Of a DNA stretch of 48,064 bases, positions 18,642 to 26,997 are shown piece after piece (the stretch's first letter is position 1; the number at the start of each line of letters is the position of its first letter). The notes beneath the pieces are model-generated. The model was not told the origin of the DNA and did no database searches. It saw only the letters and a program-made list of their open reading frames with translations. The position numbers and the translations under genes are program-made. This stretch comes from JBCCYM01 sp039190005 (lineage in GTDB: Bacteria > Pseudomonadota > Gammaproteobacteria > UBA12402), in the NCBI GenBank assembly GCA_039190005.1, contig JBCCYM010000006.1, positions 1-48,064 on the forward strand, read 5' to 3'.

Positions 18642-20150
18642 ATGAAAAAGTTAATCAAAAATACGTTAATACTATTTCCTGTATTAGCAAGCCTGGCCAT
18701 CAGTCAAGCGCGTGGCGAAGACTTAAAACAGGTCTATCAAGCCGCGCTTAAAAATGACCAAACACTTAAAGAAGCTTTCTATCAACTCAAACAAACCGCT
18801 GAGCAAACACCACAAGCATGGGCGGCGTTGCTTCCCACTATTTCCGCTAACGCCAACGCGGGTTATGCCTATAGTTATGCTAAAGGCGCCCAGCAACAGC
18901 GATTTATTCCAGCCGGCGCATTTAGAGACTGGACCTATGGTTACGGTGCCACCTTAAGCCAACCCATTTTTAATTTCAGCGCGTTTTCTGGTTTAGCGGT
19001 GGCAAAAAATAATGTTAAATCCGCCTATGCCACCTATTCTGCCGCCGAGCAGACATTAATTAGCAGCACAATTAGCGCTTATCTCGCCGTGTTGGAAGCA
19101 CAAGAAAAGCTGAAATTTGCTGAGGCAGAAAAAAATGCCTTAGAAGAAAATTACAAGCAAGTCTACGAACGTTTCAAAGTTGGCGTGTCAACGCGAACGG
19201 ATGCTTATCAAGCGAGAGCAAGTTATGACGGCTCAATATCCCGAGAAATTGCCGCGAAAAATGCTGTTGATAACGCGCTTGAAGCCCTACAAGTCATCAC
19301 TAACCAACGTTATACAAGCCTGATGACCTTAAGCAACGCTTATCATTTCCACTCACCTAATCCTACTAACATCAACGCGTGGGTAACATCTACCGAAGAA
19401 CATAACTGGAGTATTAAAGCGGCGGAATACACTGTTGCCGGCGCCAAAGATACAATAAAAGCGACCTGGAACCAACATTTACCTACTGTTAACTTAGAAG
19501 GTAATTATAACCAGAGTTATCTCAACGCCACAAATAGAAGCGGCATCATTAACCAACGCAGTGGCACCGCCGCATTTAATCTTAATGTGCCAATTTATCA
19601 AGGCGGGCAAATATCTTCTCAGGTTCGGCAAGAAACCGCTGTTTATGGTCAAGATGTCGCCAGTATGGAATTAACAAAACGCACGCAAGTCGAAACGGCT
19701 CGCACGTCCTATCTTGCCGTGGTTGCCAATGTCAGTCAAATTGCCGCGGATCGCAATACAATTGTATCCGATCAGATGGCACTGGATAGTGTCAATGAAG
19801 GTTATAAAGTCGGCACGAATACCATGCTTGATGTGTTAAACGCGCAACAAACGCTTTATTCTGATTTAAGCACCTACGCGACAGATCGTTACGCGTACCT
19901 CAATAATGTTACCATGCTTAAAGAAGCGGCTGGCACACTGAGCAACAAAGATATTAACGCGCTAAACAGTTATTTAGTACCCGCCGACCAAGTGACGCTT
20001 GAAAACATTGTACCTCACCCGCAAACCAGTTCATCAACGCTCAAAACAGGCAGTAGCAGCAATACAAAAACAACAACACCGCCACCACCGGTAAAAGCAA
20101 CACCAAGCAAAACTGCCCCCGCTACTACTACAACCAATAACAGCAAGTAA
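18642..20150 (+). CDS. tolC: TolC-family outer membrane efflux protein
   Basis: Outer-membrane channel subunit of type I secretion and tripartite efflux systems. 502 aa. A signal peptide covers about residues 1-25 (cleavage near ARGE-D). The mature start DLKQVYQAALKNDQTLKEA is typical of TolC, and two internally repeated OEP domains follow, with NVPIYQGGQ and the second-repeat GYKVGTNTMLDVLNAQQTLY. The last ~60 residues are a low-complexity Ser/Thr/Pro/Lys tail (TTTPPPP...) beyond the family core. The stop overlaps the rnhB start by one base, an unusual partner. No membrane fusion or pump gene is adjacent. Confidence 0.92.
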   Translation: MKKLIKNTLILFPVLASLAISQARGEDLKQVYQAALKNDQTLKEAFYQLKQTAEQTPQAWAALLPTISANANAGYAYSYAKGAQQQRFIPAGAFRDWTYGYGATLSQPIFNFSAFSGLAVAKNNVKSAYATYSAAEQTLISSTISAYLAVLEAQEKLKFAEAEKNALEENYKQVYERFKVGVSTRTDAYQARASYDGSISREIAAKNAVDNALEALQVITNQRYTSLMTLSNAYHFHSPNPTNINAWVTSTEEHNWSIKAAEYTVAGAKDTIKATWNQHLPTVNLEGNYNQSYLNATNRSGIINQRSGTAAFNLNVPIYQGGQISSQVRQETAVYGQDVASMELTKRTQVETARTSYLAVVANVSQIAADRNTIVSDQMALDSVNEGYKVGTNTMLDVLNAQQTLYSDLSTYATDRYAYLNNVTMLKEAAGTLSNKDINALNSYLVPADQVTLENIVPHPQTSSSTLKTGSSSNTKTTTPPPPVKATPSKTAPATTTTNNSK

Positions 20151-20725
20151 TGCCACCTAGCACAGCTTATATTGCCGGTGTTGACGAAGCGGGACGCGGC
20201 CCGCTTGCCGGTGCTGTGTTTGCCGCGGCGGTAATCCTCGACCCGCATCAACCGATTGCTGGTTTAAAAGATTCGAAATGTCTTTCCGCCCGCAAACGAG
20301 AGACGCTTTACCAACAAATCACCGAAACCGCCTTATCTTACAGTATTGCTTACGCTGATGTTGCTGAAATTGATCAACTCAATATTCTTCAGGCAAGTCT
20401 ATTAGCCATGCGACGCGCTATTGATGGTCTGACAGTCGCAATAGAAAAAGTAATTGTAGACGGCATTCATTGTCCTGAATCCCCTTACACCACAGAAGCG
20501 ATTATAAAAGGCGATCAAAAATATCCGGTAATCAGCGCGGCTTCAATCCTGGCAAAAGTCAGCCGTGATCGCGAAATGATTAAGCTGGATAAACAATTTC
20601 CTCAATACGGCTTCGCCAAGCATAAAGGTTATCCAACCAAAGCGCACCTTATGGCATTAAAATCGCACGGCGCCTGCGCCGAGCATCGACTGTCTTTCGC
20701 GCCAGTAAAATGCTGTTTAGTCTGA
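20150..20725 (+). CDS. rnhB: Ribonuclease HII
   Basis: Cleaves RNA of RNA-DNA hybrids and single ribonucleotides in DNA; 191 aa. The catalytic N-terminal motif GVDEAGRGPLAG has D12 and E13, and KGDQKYPVISAASILAKVSRDR is the second conserved block. It begins in the tolC stop (TAATG). Its 3' end overlaps the convergent antiporter gene by 9 bp. In many gammaproteobacteria rnhB follows lpxB or precedes dnaE; neither is here. Confidence 0.95.
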   Translation: MPPSTAYIAGVDEAGRGPLAGAVFAAAVILDPHQPIAGLKDSKCLSARKRETLYQQITETALSYSIAYADVAEIDQLNILQASLLAMRRAIDGLTVAIEKVIVDGIHCPESPYTTEAIIKGDQKYPVISAASILAKVSRDREMIKLDKQFPQYGFAKHKGYPTKAHLMALKSHGACAEHRLSFAPVKCCLV

Positions 20726-21982
20726 AGCCAATCCATGATTAGCGCGATGCGCCCGGTTAATCAAAGACTTCACGGTAAGCCCTTGCACCAAAACTGAAAA
20801 TACAACCACACCATAAGTTAATGGCAATAAAACATCACGCACATCACCTGATGGCAAGGACAATACCAAAGCAACCGCCAAACCACCGCGCAAACCACCC
20901 CAGGTTAGAATGCTCATGGTAAAACGCATCTGCTTTTTCCAAATACCAATAATACTCATCGGCAGCACAACAGCGATAAATCGGCAAATCAACACCACTA
21001 AAATAGCAATGATTGTCGCGATAAAAAGCTTTCCAGAAAGATGAATAATCGTAATTTCAAATCCTATCATTAAAAATAGAATCGCGTTCAACAATTCATC
21101 AATCGTTTCCCAAAACTCATTAAGGTATTGACGGGCATGTACTGACATTGTCTTCTGCCGTTGGTAATTATTAACCATAATGCCACCGGTCACCATTGTC
21201 AATAAACCGGAAAACCCGAAAAAATTTGCCGACGCGTAGCCACCAAAAACCAAACCTATCGTTAACATTGTGGTTATCTTATGATCACTTACTGTCTTCA
21301 TCAATTTAACAACAACAAATCCGAGCACCAAACCGTATACCAAACCGCCAACACTCTGCCGCAAAAATAGCAATACCGTCCCACCTATTGTCGGCGGCGT
21401 TGAACTAAACGCCAACATATAAATTGTCAGGAACAATACCACGCCGATACCATCATTATACAATGATTCTGCCGCCAAAGTTGTTGACAACGATTCCAAT
21501 GATTTAATGCCTTTAAACACTGCCAGCACAGCAATGGGATCTGTCGGGGAAATCAAAGCGCCATAGATTAACGCTTGCGGATAAGTCAGATTAAAACCCA
21601 ACTTGAGCAACACAAAATAAATGATAGAACCGATTAAAAAAGCGGAAATAATCGTGCCAAATATAGCTAATACGCCAATTTCCACTCTTTTACGCGTCAG
21701 ATGGCTCATATCAATACTTAACACACCGGCAAATAACAGGAATCCCAACATGAAATGCATCAACATATCACGAAAATGCAAATTATTCACAACGCTGATT
21801 AGATCGTATTTAGCAAAACTGATGCCAAACCAATTGAGCACAATCACGACAATGGAAATCAAAAGCGAAGCAGACATCACCGCGATACTTGACGGCAACT
21901 TCACAAATCGATAGTTCAAATAGCTCAGCAATATTGCCAAGGTAATCACTAAAGATAAAGTAAGATGTAAATCTGCTAGCAT
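20717..21982 (-). CDS. Cation:proton antiporter, CPA1 (NhaP) type
   Basis: Inner-membrane Na+(K+)/H+ exchanger of 421 aa with about 12-13 hydrophobic helices. The ion-binding signatures SPTDPIAVLAVFK and AESLYNDGIGVVLF (the ND pair of CPA1 antiporters) are intact, and the C-terminal GGLRGGLAVALVLSLP helix is typical. There is no large cytoplasmic regulatory tail. It is likely to serve pH or sodium homeostasis. It stands alone, convergent with rnhB. Confidence 0.92.
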   Translation of the reverse strand: MLADLHLTLSLVITLAILLSYLNYRFVKLPSSIAVMSASLLISIVVIVLNWFGISFAKYDLISVVNNLHFRDMLMHFMLGFLLFAGVLSIDMSHLTRKRVEIGVLAIFGTIISAFLIGSIIYFVLLKLGFNLTYPQALIYGALISPTDPIAVLAVFKGIKSLESLSTTLAAESLYNDGIGVVLFLTIYMLAFSSTPPTIGGTVLLFLRQSVGGLVYGLVLGFVVVKLMKTVSDHKITTMLTIGLVFGGYASANFFGFSGLLTMVTGGIMVNNYQRQKTMSVHARQYLNEFWETIDELLNAILFLMIGFEITIIHLSGKLFIATIIAILVVLICRFIAVVLPMSIIGIWKKQMRFTMSILTWGGLRGGLAVALVLSLPSGDVRDVLLPLTYGVVVFSVLVQGLTVKSLINRAHRANHGLASD

Positions 21983-22060
21983 ACGTTTATTAATAACTTA
22001 GTATAAATAAAAACATTCTACCTATCATTTATGGCAGGGTAAATACTAATTTATGCTATT

Positions 22061-23464
22061 TTACGATACTTTTTGACTGAATTTACAGCGTGCTATCAGC
22101 ATAATTAAAGCGAATAAGGCGACACTTAGGCAAATAGACATCAACTTAGGGAAAGATTGTATCAAATTTTGCTGTTCAGATAGATGCTGATATCGAGACA
22201 AGACAATACCGGTGATTGCCATCCCCACCGTTGAACCAAACACGCTCATCATATAAAACATGCCTGAAACAAACCCTCTTGTTGACTCATCCACGGCATT
22301 GAGTGTCAGCTTGATTAGGCCTGGAGAAATAAACGTATAGCCAATACCATAACATGCCAGCAAACCTATAATAAAGATGAGATGCTTTTGGATAGGCAGA
22401 AATATAAAACCAATGTAACACAACACTAATAGCAAAACACCCGTGATAGTTGGCACATATACACCACAATAATCAATGAGTTTGCCACTCAAAAAAGACA
22501 TGATGCCCATTAATAAACTCATGGGAAATAAAACAAAACCAGAAACGGCAGCAGATAAACCCATGACAAAATGTAGATAAAGTCCAATACTAAATAGCAC
22601 AATATAAAAACCAAAGTTAATCGCTGCTCTAATTAAACAGCCCACCAACACTTCAGTATTTTTTATATGCTGCCATGGCATAAGTGGCTCACTTACTTTA
22701 CATTCATTATAAATAAACAAACCAAGCGAAACCAGCATAACAATAGCGCTATAACCAAGCAAATGAATAGCTTGTATACCGCTTTTTAGTGTATTTAGCC
22801 CATAAATAATGCTAATAAGAAAAATACTGAACAGCACAATGCCATAACGATCCAAAGGTTTTCGACCATGTGGTAATTTCGCCTTAGGGAAATAATAAAA
22901 AATAGCATAAATCGTTAGCAAACTAATGGGGACATTTATTAAAAAAAATAAACGCCACGAACTGTAAGAGGTTAAAAAACCACCTAATAATGGCCCTATC
23001 GCCATAGATAAACCGGTAATCCCAGTCAGCAATCCCAGCACAAACCCTTTTCTATTTTCCGGCGCAATATTATATGCCACAGACATAATATTAGGGAAAG
23101 CAATTGCAGCACCTAATCCTTGCAGACCTCGTCCAATTATCATTTGCCAACTTGTCACGGCTAATCCACTGATGAATGAGCCCGCAGCAAATAAACACAA
23201 ACCCACTGCCATCATCCGTTTAGCCGTATACAGATCCCCTAATTTTCCACCCGTGACAAGAAATGCTGAAAATATCAACAGATAAGCCATGGCAATCCAA
23301 TTGGCATGCGCTAAAGACATTTTTAGTGATATGGTAATTGTGGGAATAACCACAGCAATGCCACTGTATTCCACATTGATAATCAGAATGGGTAAAGCGA
23401 GTATCAACAATGAACGGCATAGTTTTAAATTGCTGTCAGAATGAACTACTTGATCGTTTACCAT
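22061..23464 (-). CDS. MFS multidrug exporter, DHA2/EmrB-like (14 TMS)
   Basis: Drug:H+ antiporter of 467 aa with about 14 predicted helices. Motif C-like GPLLGGFL, the early GRGLQGLGAAIAFPNIMSVAY block and the GKLGDLYTAKRMM loop are typical of the EmrB/QacA family. It is divergently transcribed from a MerR regulator, with a 148-bp shared region containing a promoter overlapped by a perfect palindrome, so regulation by that protein is likely. Substrates cannot be predicted. No membrane-fusion partner gene is adjacent. Confidence 0.88.
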   Translation of the reverse strand: MVNDQVVHSDSNLKLCRSLLILALPILIINVEYSGIAVVIPTITISLKMSLAHANWIAMAYLLIFSAFLVTGGKLGDLYTAKRMMAVGLCLFAAGSFISGLAVTSWQMIIGRGLQGLGAAIAFPNIMSVAYNIAPENRKGFVLGLLTGITGLSMAIGPLLGGFLTSYSSWRLFFLINVPISLLTIYAIFYYFPKAKLPHGRKPLDRYGIVLFSIFLISIIYGLNTLKSGIQAIHLLGYSAIVMLVSLGLFIYNECKVSEPLMPWQHIKNTEVLVGCLIRAAINFGFYIVLFSIGLYLHFVMGLSAAVSGFVLFPMSLLMGIMSFLSGKLIDYCGVYVPTITGVLLLVLCYIGFIFLPIQKHLIFIIGLLACYGIGYTFISPGLIKLTLNAVDESTRGFVSGMFYMMSVFGSTVGMAITGIVLSRYQHLSEQQNLIQSFPKLMSICLSVALFALIMLIARCKFSQKVS

Positions 23465-23486
23465 GATTTTTGAAATTGTAAAGTTA

Positions 23487-23515
23487 TCTATACGTATTAC
23501 ACTTTCAAGTGTGAA
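23487..23515 (-). promoter_or_regulatory. MFS gene promoter with palindromic operator
   Basis: Minus-strand -35 TTCACA (23510-23515), 17-bp spacer, -10 TATAGA (23487-23492), 23 bp before the exporter ATG. Within the spacer lies the perfect 14-bp palindrome ACACTTTCAAGTGT (23499-23512), a likely repressor or regulator site. Confidence 0.55.
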
Positions 23516-23557
23516 TTCATGGTATGATGAAAAATGTAGAAAGTCAAAATTTTACTC

Positions 23558-23588
23558 TTGACTCTAACACTGTGTCAGCCTTTATGCT
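23558..23588 (+). promoter_or_regulatory. MerR-type promoter, 19-bp spacer, autoregulatory
   Basis: TTGACT (23558-23563) and TATGCT (23583-23588) are separated by exactly 19 bp, the over-long spacer that MerR-family activators untwist. The spacer contains the imperfect dyad CTAACACTGTGTCAG (23564-23578). It reads toward the merR gene 24 bp downstream, so the regulator probably controls itself. Confidence 0.75.
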
Positions 23589-23612
23589 TGGATATGTGAG
23601 AGGAAATATAAC

Positions 23613-24344
23613 ATGTTAAAAATTGGTGATGTCGCGAAAAAAACGGGTATTTCTATAAGAAGTTTAAGGCATTATGATAAGATTGGACTTTTAAAGCCTT
23701 CTTATCGCAGCGAATCAGCTTATCGTCTTTATGACAAATCCGATCTGCTGCGCTTACAGCACATTATTTCTTTAAAGCAAATGGGATTTTCGTTAAAGAA
23801 AATCCGATCAATGCTGCAGGATAATACCGTAAATTTGCGCGAGACAGTAGCAATACAGCTTAACTTTCTACATCAACAATTACAACAGCAACAAAGTATC
23901 TATCAACAGGTCAAACATGTACATGACCTTTTAGCTGAACGTTGTGATATTTCTTTAGAAACCATTTGTAACACTGTAGAGGCAATTAAAATGTTAGAAA
24001 AATATTATAGCAAAAACCAACTCAATGAATTAAAACAGCGTCATTTTTATACGGATGAAAAAGAAGAACAGAAATACGCTAAAGCCTGGCAGGATATTTT
24101 TACCGGTCTAAAAAAACTGCAAGCCGATAAGGTTCCTGCCACTGATATTAAAACCAAACCTTTCGCGGAAAAAGCCAGAGAACTGATTAATCTGTTTACG
24201 GCGGGCAATAAAGGCATTGAAAAAAGTTTACACAAAATGTATGAGCAAGAAGGTGGCGGTCAAATGCTACGCAATCATGGTTTAGACGTTAGCGATGAAC
24301 TTTTTGAATATTATGAAAAGGCATTGCATTGTCACGCGAAATAA
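23613..24344 (+). CDS. MerR-family regulator with TipAS-like effector domain
   Basis: Transcription factor of 243 aa. The N-terminal winged-helix (1-70) has IGDVAKKTGISIRSLRHYDKIGLLKPS and the YRLYDKSDLLRLQHI wing, followed by a dimerising coiled coil (about 75-115, Gln-rich). The C-terminal half (about 130-240, YTDEKEEQKYAKAWQDI and later NLFTAGN) resembles the TipAS ligand-binding domain that senses peptides and drugs. It has no metal-binding Cys cluster. An AGAGG RBS precedes it. Divergent from an MFS exporter, it probably controls drug efflux in response to a ligand. Confidence 0.88.
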   Translation: MLKIGDVAKKTGISIRSLRHYDKIGLLKPSYRSESAYRLYDKSDLLRLQHIISLKQMGFSLKKIRSMLQDNTVNLRETVAIQLNFLHQQLQQQQSIYQQVKHVHDLLAERCDISLETICNTVEAIKMLEKYYSKNQLNELKQRHFYTDEKEEQKYAKAWQDIFTGLKKLQADKVPATDIKTKPFAEKARELINLFTAGNKGIEKSLHKMYEQEGGGQMLRNHGLDVSDELFEYYEKALHCHAK

Positions 24345-25171
24345 AATCTATTCTCATACTTTCCCCTGTCATTCCCGCGCAGGCGGTTCCTGAGCTTGCT
24401 TGCCCTGAGCTTGTCGAAGGGTCGAAGGGCGGTCCCTGAGCCTGCTTACCTTGAGCTTGTCGAAGGGCCGAAGGGCGGTCCCTGAGCCTGCTTGCCCTGA
24501 GCTTGTCGAAGGGTCGAAGGGCGGGAATGACAGTTTGAAATTTACATCTAAAAAATGATTTAGTAGTCTTTAAATAATCGATCATATGAAACAAAGCCAA
24601 ATAAAATAAAACAGTTAAACTTGATTGCAAGGCAAAAATCCTATTTAAGTGTCTCAAGTTATTTGATAGAACAATCACAACAAAAATCAATAGACTAATT
24701 ATAACCGTATAGAAAACTCGCTTAATGATTGACATATCAGCAAATACTGGCGGACCAAACCAACGTCGCGTGAAAGTTTTCTCACGCGTGAATCGTCTAA
24801 ATTCATAGACAGTAATAACCGACATCAGCACCGCGCTAAGCAGCAACTCCCATGTCCAGGTTGGCTCAATAGGATAATGTATCGGAAAACTTGCTGGCAC
24901 ACCAAACTTAATAAAAGCCAACATTAAAAACAAAAAGGCAATTGGTCTAAAACAGCAGCACCACTAAACAAATCCCCAGAAAAGCTTCTAAGGATGCTTG
25001 CAAAGGCATGGCCAGATGAGCGTAATGTTGTATAGATCGCACTAAAGCCAACAGTGATTTGGGTAGATTAGAATATTGCAGATAAATACCGATTAAATTT
25101 TTATAGCCGGAAATCGTAAACCAATTTAGCAATCTATCCATATGCACCTGACTAGCCAGCATAATGCCCAA
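24289..25171 (-). pseudogene. Membrane protein (DoxX-like?), frameshifted
   Basis: Two adjoining minus-strand frames make one protein. The first (25171 down) encodes about 74 residues with a hydrophobic end AFLGICLVVLLF and stops at a TAG formed in a TTTT run (24949-24952). Removing one T gives VLLFRPIAFLFLMLAFIKFGVP, joining smoothly to the second frame, which adds three more helices (LLLSAVLMSVITVY; VFYTVIISLLIFVVIVL; LTVLFYLALFHMI). The short four-to-five-helix layout is somewhat like DoxX/MauE proteins, but I do not recognise the family firmly. The C-terminal ~70 residues come from the triple repeat and from antisense of merR, so the native end is probably lost. The start is uncertain (TTG 25171, ATG 25165 or an upstream CTG). 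Confidence 0.65.
24366..24533. repeat. Three tandem 46-bp repeats nested in a palindrome
   Basis: Perfect 13-bp inverted repeats CTGTCATTCCCGC (24366-24378) and GCGGGAATGACAG (24521-24533) flank three tandem 46-bp units (24385-24430, 24431-24476, 24477-24522) that differ by a few bases. Each unit has the CCCTGAGC-TTGTCGAAGGG pattern seen at 2635 and 45316. The flanking palindrome is related to the ATTCCCGC...GCGGGAAT core of the MITE at 46482-46592. Confidence 0.9.
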
Positions 25172-25312
25172 TGTTATGGTACAAGTATCCAGCAGTTTTT
25201 ATGCTTTAGTATCATTTTTTTGTAAGCAATTATCATAAACAGCTCAAATTTTCTATCATGAAGTACGATGTTTTTATTTATGCCTAAGATGTTATCAGCA
25301 ATATATACCTCT

Positions 25313-25340
25313 ATCCAGTTATTTCAAGCAGTTACACTGC
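25313..25340. repeat. Fragment of the MITE found at 46482
   Basis: ATCCAG followed by TTTCAAGCAGTTACACTGC matches the MITE interior (TTTCAAGCAGTTGCACTGC at 46537-46555) in 18 of 19 bases, with ATCCAG shared upstream allowing a one-base gap. The rest of the element is missing. It ends 21 bp before the -35 box of the lysine operon. Confidence 0.6.
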
Positions 25341-25361
25341 GCACTCGCGTTAATTTTAAGC

Positions 25362-25390
25362 TTGACTTTTAGCAAAGCATGAACTATAGT
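25362..25390 (+). promoter_or_regulatory. Sigma70 promoter of the lysine operon
   Basis: TTGACT at 25362-25367, 17-bp spacer, TATAGT at 25385-25390. The predicted start near 25396-25398 coincides with the 5' end of the lysine riboswitch, which supports both calls. Confidence 0.78.
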
Positions 25391-25394
25391 ACAA

Positions 25395-25580
25395 AGTCTA
25401 AGAAGAGGTGCATTTGAATATAGCATCATTTAGAAAGCCTTGCCGCTTGTTGATGAATGATTAGCTAGATTCGAGTGCCGAGAGTTATTTTGAGGCAAGT
25501 GAACATAACTCGGGATTTAGGTTGAAAGGCTTAAATACTGTCACATGATATTTAGTGTGGGGCGCTTCGAATTAACAGCT
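25395..25580 (+). ncRNA. Lysine riboswitch (L-box)
   Basis: Cis-acting leader RNA that binds lysine. Conserved L-box blocks occur in order: AGAAGAGGUGC at 25400-25410, GUGCCGAGAG around 25475-25484, GGCAAGUGAAC followed by CUCGGG (the P4 arm region) around 25494-25514, GGUUGAAAGGCUU, and CUGUCAC...GUGUGGGGCGCUUC around 25539-25568. A short P1 can pair AGAAG with CUUC. The order and core motifs match the E. coli lysC leader. The expression platform (about 25570-25620) has no clear terminator, so control of translation initiation is more likely. High lysine should reduce expression of the eight-gene operon. Confidence 0.82.
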
Positions 25581-25623
25581 TTTCTGTGAATCTCCCCTGT
25601 ATTAATTTAATTGATGATCTTTT

Positions 25624-26997
25624 ATGAAAAGTATAGTCGCTAAATTTGGGGGCAGCAGTGTTGTTAATTTTGATGCGATAGTCCGCTGTGCCAATATTAT
25701 AAAATCACACCCCCATACTCGAATTGTAGTGGTGAGCGCTCAGGCGGGCATTACAGATTGTCTTCTAAAATTATCAAGAGCTGCTATTGATTGCCACGCC
25801 ACAACAACTTTATTGCAAGACATCGACACTATAATCAGACCAATTCTTGAGCAGTTTAATCAAGCTAATTTAAGCGCTTTGATTGAAGAGCAACTCAGTA
25901 ATTTGTCTGTATTGGCAACCATGTTACAAAAAGCCTATAGTGCTCAACTCGCTGATGAACTTTTGTCATATGGCGAAAAGATGTCAGCCCACATGATGAC
26001 GGCAGCATTAAGTCGAATAGGTTTAAACGCTTGCTATATTAAAGCAACTTCTTTAATTCGAACAAATAGTGAATATGGGCACGCAAAACCACATATCGCC
26101 TTAACAGCTCAGCAAACTCAAGCAGCACTTATTGATTTTAATAATGATACTATTTTAGTCACTGAAGGGTTTGTCGGCGCAAATCAACAAAAATTAACGA
26201 CGACTTTAGGTCGAGGTGGCAGTGATTATTCTGCGGCTTTATTAGCTGAAGCGATTTCAGCGCAAACATTGCAAATTTGGACAGATGTTGCCGGCATTTA
26301 CCAAGTAGATCCAAAATTAGCATCAACATCAAAAAAAATCAACATCATGAGCTTTAATGAAGCTTCTGAGTTAGCAACGTTTGGTGCAAAAGTTTTGCAC
26401 CCCGCTAGTTTATGGCCAGCGATTCGGCAAAATATTAATGTGTTTGTCGGGTCATCAATTGAACCTGAAGCAGGTGGAACATGGATACATAAAACCCTAT
26501 CCGGCAATTTACCTATCGTGCGTGCATTATCTTTACGAAAAGCACAAACCTTATTAACAGTAAAAAGTCTTGATATGCTTCATGCTCCTGGATTTTTGGT
26601 CAAAATTTTTACCGTTCTAGCTAAACACAATATCAGCATTGATCTGGTTACAACGAGCGAAGTCAGTGTGGCCATGACTCTAGACAAAACAGCTTCACAA
26701 GTTTATGGCGAAACGCTATTAAGTGATGAAGTGTTGTTAGAATTGCAAACCATTGGTCAAGTGGAAGTAAATATTGAACAAAACCTAGCACTGGTTGCTA
26801 TTATTGGGAATCAACTACAGGCTACCTCGGGCATCAGTGGTCCATTATTCTCCCTGCTTGAATCATTTAATGTACGTCTGATCTGTCATGGCGCAAGCGA
26901 GAATAATGTTTGCTTTTTAGTACAAGAAGAAGATGCTGGCACTATTATTAAAATACTTTACACTCACTTTTTTAATGTTAATGGGAGAGCGCAATGA
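25624..26997 (+). CDS. lysC: Aspartate kinase, monofunctional with ACT domains
   Basis: Phosphorylates aspartate, the first step to lysine, threonine and methionine. 457 aa. The kinase domain shows VAKFGGSSV at 5-13, the LLSYGEKMSA box, TLGRGGSDYSAALLAEA and WTDVAGIYQVDPK; FGAKVLHPASL closes the domain. Two ACT domains follow (from about residue 310), as in E. coli LysC, so allosteric lysine inhibition is plausible. It is first in the operon, about 55 bp after the riboswitch core, and overlaps dapB by 4 bp. Confidence 0.95.
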   Translation: MKSIVAKFGGSSVVNFDAIVRCANIIKSHPHTRIVVVSAQAGITDCLLKLSRAAIDCHATTTLLQDIDTIIRPILEQFNQANLSALIEEQLSNLSVLATMLQKAYSAQLADELLSYGEKMSAHMMTAALSRIGLNACYIKATSLIRTNSEYGHAKPHIALTAQQTQAALIDFNNDTILVTEGFVGANQQKLTTTLGRGGSDYSAALLAEAISAQTLQIWTDVAGIYQVDPKLASTSKKINIMSFNEASELATFGAKVLHPASLWPAIRQNINVFVGSSIEPEAGGTWIHKTLSGNLPIVRALSLRKAQTLLTVKSLDMLHAPGFLVKIFTVLAKHNISIDLVTTSEVSVAMTLDKTASQVYGETLLSDEVLLELQTIGQVEVNIEQNLALVAIIGNQLQATSGISGPLFSLLESFNVRLICHGASENNVCFLVQEEDAGTIIKILYTHFFNVNGRAQ

